Under the pieces are notes generated by a model. The model did not search any database. It was not told where the DNA came from and saw only the letters and a list, made by a program, of their open reading frames with translations. Source: Lachnospiraceae bacterium YSD2013 (GTDB lineage Bacteria > Bacillota > Clostridia > Lachnospirales > Lachnospiraceae). Taken from it: DNA of 64,000 nt. Location of the stretch: NCBI GenBank assembly GCA_900100895.1, contig FMTX01000022.1, forward strand, positions 1 through 64,000. The letters are read 5' to 3'. How positions within the stretch are numbered: the stretch's first letter is position 1; every line of letters starts with the position of its first letter. Shown piece after piece: positions 60,746 to 64,000 of this stretch. Made by a program: the position numbers and the translations under genes.

Positions 60746-61819
60746 ATGTTTGATAAACTTGAAGATTTGTTAATGCGCTTTGAGGATATTATGGTGGAGC
60801 TTTCTTCCCCCGGTGTTACCGACGATCCCAAGCGTTTCAGAGACCTCATGAAGGAGCAGAGCGATTTGACTCCCATAGTAGAGGCTTACAAGAAATACAA
60901 GAAAGCCAAGCAGGACATTGAAGACAGTCTGTCCATGCTTGAAAGCGAGTCCGACGAGGACATGCGCGAAATGCTCAAAGAAGAGCTTGCTACCGCCAAG
61001 GATGACGTAGAGAAGCTTGAAGAAGAGTTAAAGATTTTGCTTCTTCCCAAGGACCCCAACGATGACAAGAACGTTATCGTGGAGATTCGTGCGGGTGCCG
61101 GCGGAGACGAGGCTGCGCTTTTTGCGGCTGAAATCTATCGTATGTATGTGCACTACGCCGAGAAGCAGCATTGGAAAGTTGAGCTTATGAACGTTGATGA
61201 AATCGGTATCGGCGGTATGAAGGACGTTAACTTCATGATTACCGGTAACGGTGCGTACTCCAAGCTTAAGTACGAAAGCGGCGTTCATCGTGTACAGAGA
61301 GTTCCCGAGACAGAGTCCGGCGGACGTATCCATACTTCAACCGTAACCGTAGCGGTTATGCCCGAAGTTGAGGATGTTGACGTAGTAATTGATGAAAAGG
61401 ATATAAGAATCGACGTAATGCGTGCTTCCGGTAACGGCGGCCAGTGTGTCAACACCACCGACTCCGCTGTGCGTCTTACTCACTATCCTACAGGTATTGT
61501 GGTATATTCTCAGACCGAGAAGAGCCAGCTTCAGAACCGTGATAAGGCATTTGCTCTCTTAAGAGCCAAGTTATATGACTTAGAGCTTCAGAAGCAGCAT
61601 GACGAGGAAGCTGAGCTTCGTCGTTCACAGATCGGAACCGGCGACCGTTCCGAGAAGATAAGAACTTACAACTTCCCTCAGAGCCGTGTAACAGACCATC
61701 GTATCGGTCTTACCACTCACAACCTTGAGGGCGTTTTGGACGGTGATATCGAAGAGATTCTTGACAGCTTAATCGCAGCCGACCAGGCAGCCAAGCTCGT
61801 TAAGATGGAGAACCGTTGA
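60746..61819 (+). CDS. prfA: Peptide chain release factor 1
   Basis: A 357-residue class I release factor. The stop-codon recognition tripeptide is P-E-T in [15 protein letters not shown], a variant of P-A/V-T, and the GGQ motif is in [17 protein letters not shown]. The C-terminal [16 protein letters not shown] block is typical. CGGAGGTG gives the start; an earlier in-frame ATG overlaps prmC. It decodes UAA and UAG. It follows prmC, the enzyme that methylates it. Confidence 0.96.
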   Translation: MFDKLEDLLMRFEDIMVELSSPGVTDDPKRFRDLMKEQSDLTPIVEAYKKYKKAKQDIEDSLSMLESESDEDMREMLKEELATAKDDVEKLEEELKILLLPKDPNDDKNVIVEIRAGAGGDEAALFAAEIYRMYVHYAEKQHWKVELMNVDEIGIGGMKDVNFMITGNGAYSKLKYESGVHRVQRVPETESGGRIHTSTVTVAVMPEVEDVDVVIDEKDIRIDVMRASGNGGQCVNTTDSAVRLTHYPTGIVVYSQTEKSQLQNRDKAFALLRAKLYDLELQKQHDEEAELRRSQIGTGDRSEKIRTYNFPQSRVTDHRIGLTTHNLEGVLDGDIEEILDSLIAADQAAKLVKMENR

Positions 61820-61838
61820 GCATTATCGGAGTTGACTG

Positions 61839-62681
61839 ATGTTAGACATATTATTGGATGCTTTGATAGACACGGCGAAGTTACTGCCGTTTCTATTCGC
61901 AACTTATCTTGCAATGGAATATCTCGAGCATAAGACCTCTGTGAAGGTCTTAATTGCCGTACAGAAAGCCGGCAATTTCGGTCCTTTAATCGGCGGTGCT
62001 TTAGGCGCTGTTCCTCAGTGCGGATTCTCCGCGGCGGCTTCAAGCCTCTACGCCGGCAAGATTATTTCCATAGGAACCCTCATTGCAATTTATCTTTCAA
62101 CTTCCGATGAAATGCTTCCCATGCTCATATCGGAGAAGGCGCCTGTAGGCTTTATTTTAAGCGTCATCGGCGTTAAGCTGCTCATCGGTATATTCTGGGG
62201 CTTCCTGTGCGACTTGGTATTTTTCAGAAACGAGAACGCTCACGAGCACATCAACATCCACACCATGTGTGAAGAAGAGCACTGCCACTGTGACAAGGGC
62301 ATCTGGGGCTCGGCTTTAAAGCACGCGCTTAAGATTGCTTTGTTCATCTTCGTGATTTCTCTTGCGCTTGGCTTTATTATCGACACTGTCGGTGCCGAGA
62401 CCATTTCCGGTACCGTATTCAATCACAAGATATTCGGCCCCTTGATTGCAAGCCTTGTGGGACTTATCCCCAACTGTGCATCCTCGGTTATCTTAACCCA
62501 GATGTACCTTGAAGGCGTCATCAGCGCAGGCCCGATGCTCGCAGGCCTCCTTACCGGCGCAGGCGTAGGCTGGATGGTACTCTTAAGAGCCTCCAAGAAC
62601 GTTAAGAAGACACTTAAGGTAGTAAGCCTTGTGTATGTGTTCGGCGCTTTGAGCGGAATGATTATAGGATTATTTTTCTAG
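61839..62681 (+). CDS. Predicted manganese/metal transporter-type membrane protein (ArsP_2-like)
   Basis: A 280-residue polytopic protein with about eight helices in two similar halves. Each half contains a P-x-C or P-N-C turn within a repeated pattern: LIGGALGAVPQCGFSAAASSLY and LVGLIPNCASSVILTQMYLEGVISAG. A His/Cys/Glu-rich loop (HEHINIHTMCEEEHCHCDKG) in the middle is a likely metal-binding site. This matches the PF11449 group often annotated as putative manganese transporters. Metal identity is not shown. It follows prfA by 19 bases. Confidence 0.75.
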   Translation: MLDILLDALIDTAKLLPFLFATYLAMEYLEHKTSVKVLIAVQKAGNFGPLIGGALGAVPQCGFSAAASSLYAGKIISIGTLIAIYLSTSDEMLPMLISEKAPVGFILSVIGVKLLIGIFWGFLCDLVFFRNENAHEHINIHTMCEEEHCHCDKGIWGSALKHALKIALFIFVISLALGFIIDTVGAETISGTVFNHKIFGPLIASLVGLIPNCASSVILTQMYLEGVISAGPMLAGLLTGAGVGWMVLLRASKNVKKTLKVVSLVYVFGALSGMIIGLFF

Positions 62682-62693
62682 ACTGTATATTAA

Positions 62694-62722
62694 GAGCGGG
62701 TCGATTAGCGGCCCGCTTTTTT
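62694..62722. terminator. Terminator between convergent genes
   Basis: AGAGCGGG and CCCGCTTT pair around an 11-base loop, followed by TTTTTT. It overlaps the end of the minus-strand AraC gene. Confidence 0.82.
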
Positions 62723-63457
62723 GATGCTGTGCGTTGCGAATTCCGAGAGGTTCCTTCCGGTAAGACTCTTGAAGGAAAAAGAAAGCGACGACACCGACGA
62801 GTATCCCAGCAACTCTGCGATTTCTGCCAGCTTCCTGCCACCCTGGATATATTTGACCGCCAGTTCTGCTTTCATAAGGCTTATGTACTTGTGCGGAGTC
62901 TCGCCAACCTCGGCGTTGAAGCGCCTTATCAGGTAATTGACGTTGACGTTAATCTTAGACGCCACCTCCTGAACGGATACTTCCGACGGAGGACAGGAGT
63001 GTATGATTCTTAATGCATTCTCCGTCACTTCCGAGTACCGTGTATCGGTGCTTAACACTTTCTCAAGTTCGTGCATTATTATTTCAAAATATGAATCGGC
63101 CACCGTCATGGGACAGCTTCGGTCTGCGAATTCCTCCGCCATGGCAAGGATTACGTGCTGAAGCTTGGGGTATTTCTTTAAATCTATTTCGGTGATTTCT
63201 TTTTTCAAAAAGCTTTGAAAAGAAATAAAGTCAAAGTAGGCGTGGTCAACAGGGTCGCTATCGTCCTGGTACACGCGGAAGCCGGGGTCGGTGCCGAAGA
63301 CGTAGAGGTAACCTTTCTTAAGCGGTATGCCTTCTTTGTAAAAGGCCTTGCCACCCGCTATGTAGTATATGCGATTGATAAGGTAGTTCGGATTGTAGAA
63401 CCAGTCCTGAGGGTTATAGACCCTTCCGAAGGCGCCTATCCAATGGGTTTTGTTCAT
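62705..63457 (-). CDS. AraC-family transcriptional regulator
   Basis: A 250-residue regulator. The C-terminal 100 residues hold two helix-turn-helix units: SVQEVASKINVNVNYLIRRFNAEVGETPHKYI and KLAEIAELLGYSSVSSLSFSFKSLTGRNLSEF. The N-terminal part is a cupin-like sensing domain (KKGYLYVFGTD). It is divergent from the fucosidase gene, with a perfect palindrome between them, so it probably controls fucoside use. Length is normal. Confidence 0.87.
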   Translation of the reverse strand: MNKTHWIGAFGRVYNPQDWFYNPNYLINRIYYIAGGKAFYKEGIPLKKGYLYVFGTDPGFRVYQDDSDPVDHAYFDFISFQSFLKKEITEIDLKKYPKLQHVILAMAEEFADRSCPMTVADSYFEIIMHELEKVLSTDTRYSEVTENALRIIHSCPPSEVSVQEVASKINVNVNYLIRRFNAEVGETPHKYISLMKAELAVKYIQGGRKLAEIAELLGYSSVSSLSFSFKSLTGRNLSEFATHSIKKAGR

Positions 63458-63544
63458 GAGAGGACCTCGCGCAGGTATATTTTTCGAAACAGATGGTAGA
63501 TTTAAAGTATAGGAATATGGCCGAATTAAAGCTACAATACTTAC

Positions 63545-63556
63545 ATATCATGATAT
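63545..63556. promoter_or_regulatory. Palindrome between AraC regulator and fucosidase
   Basis: ATATCATGATAT is a perfect 12-bp palindrome abutting a putative -35 (TTTCAA) of the fucosidase gene. It is a candidate regulator-binding site. Confidence 0.45.
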
Positions 63557-63584
63557 TTCAATTGTAGATTTTTGTAAACATAAT
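63556..63584 (+). promoter_or_regulatory. Putative promoter of the fucosidase gene
   Basis: TTTCAA, 17-base spacer, CATAAT; transcript start near 63591. Confidence 0.45.
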
Positions 63585-63604
63585 GTATTGGAGGATTACA
63601 GGTT

Positions 63605-64000
63605 ATGTTTGAGCCTTCTTTTGAATCATTGAGAAAATACGAGTGCCCCGAGTGGTTCAGAAATGCTAAGTTCGGTATCTGGAGCCATTGGGGACCGCAG
63701 TCGGTGCCGATGTGCGGCGACTGGTATGCGCGTAACATGTATATTCAGGGAACGGAGCAGTACGAGTATCATTTGCGTACTTACGGGCACCCTTCGAAGT
63801 TTGGCTACAAGGACATCTGTGCGCTCTGGAAGGCCGAAAATTTCGACCCGGAAGGGCTCATGGAGCGTTACTACAAGGCCGGCGCGAGATTCTTCGTGGC
63901 GCAGGCGTGCCATCACGACCATTTCTTTAACTTTAAGTCTCAGTACAACCGCTTTAACTCTGTGGATATGGGACCGCACAAGGACATCTGCGGGCTCTGG
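63605..64000 (+). CDS. Alpha-L-fucosidase, GH29 (3' end outside the window)
   Basis: The first 132 codons of a glycoside hydrolase family 29 enzyme. CPEWFRNAKFGIWSHWGPQSVP, the YIQGTEQYEYH segment, FDPEGLMERYYKAGARFFV and QACHHDHFFNF with the conserved His pair near the active site are typical. No signal peptide is seen, so it probably acts in the cytosol on imported fucosylated sugars. The nucleophile Asp lies beyond the window. TTGGAGG precedes the ATG. It is divergent from and likely controlled by the AraC regulator. Confidence 0.88.
   Translation, partial: MFEPSFESLRKYECPEWFRNAKFGIWSHWGPQSVPMCGDWYARNMYIQGTEQYEYHLRTYGHPSKFGYKDICALWKAENFDPEGLMERYYKAGARFFVAQACHHDHFFNFKSQYNRFNSVDMGPHKDICGLW

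Overview
The window is about 64 kb of chromosome from a low-GC Gram-positive anaerobe, most likely a Lachnospiraceae (Clostridia) member. That placement is an inference. It rests on the order tig-clpP-clpX-lon-engB, strong AGGAGG-type ribosome sites, a CIRCE operator at clpB, families common in Clostridia (DUF4250, DUF4364, DUF5662, DUF1385, LytTR plus DUF3021), and an alpha-L-fucosidase typical of gut saccharolytic species. No rRNA, tRNA, insertion sequence, prophage or CRISPR array was recognised. About 77 coding regions are called, mostly on the + strand.

Layout. 1-66 is the tail of a permease-like gene. 489-3433 is a SUFU-domain gene followed by an AmmeMemoRadiSam pair (amrS and an amrB-amrA fusion). 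3551-5115 is a membrane protein, LytTR regulator and DUF3021 operon whose first ribosome site lies in a hairpin. 5573-8990 is a glycolipid-like trio: acyltransferase, GT8, and a GT8-acyltransferase fusion. 9158-16511 is the protein-quality-control block (tig, clpP, clpX, lon, engB) plus an AI-2E family transporter. 16514-20448 holds two paralogous lipoproteins, an unknown gene and an AT-rich pair of unknown exported or membrane proteins. 20490-27303 holds a DUF5662 gene, a MATE exporter, a zinc-type efflux operon (SmtB-like sensor, HMA chaperone, P1B ATPase), gpmA and two small membrane proteins. 27381-33468 holds hisK and aroK, then proB-proA-proC and eno. 33786-42666 holds clpB (HrcA/CIRCE regulated), DUF4250, a YegP-like gene, rarA, a phosphodiesterase, DUF4364, rho and a PAP2 phosphatase.

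From about 43.0 to 57.4 kb lies one long + strand run dominated by GNAT acetyltransferases. There are 12 GNAT domains, none obviously a tandem copy of another, interleaved with two NUDIX hydrolases, a VOC protein, a HAD hydrolase, a nucleoside phosphorylase, DUF523, a pyrophosphatase-like protein, a deoxyribosyltransferase-like protein and a Dabb protein. Spacing is operon-like. The run is preceded by a compact leader with its own promoter, a 36-codon ORF with a perfect ribosome site, and a terminator, so it may be controlled by attenuation. After it come a nitroreductase, rpmE, DUF1385, prmC, prfA, a predicted Mn-transporter-type membrane protein, an AraC regulator and a divergent GH29 fucosidase cut by the window end.

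The most unusual signal is in the intergenic DNA. Two clusters 52 kb apart (5173-5401 and 57446-57673) each hold four 36-bp palindromes with arms TTATCCCAAT / ATTGGGATAA. Unit spacing is almost identical (71-51-71 and 70-51-71 bp) and unit orientation is mirror-symmetric. A third cluster (28743-29098) has six 37-38-bp palindromes with different arms (TTCCCACCTT / AAGGTGGGAA) at a strict 63-64-bp period. A fourth (48675-48925) has three palindromes with arms CAATGCATAA / TTATCCATTG. These look like a family of structured repeat arrays with locus-specific arm sequences. A separate 53-bp dispersed repeat occurs at 159-211 and 5416-5468. All assignments are from reading the sequence; no database search was run.
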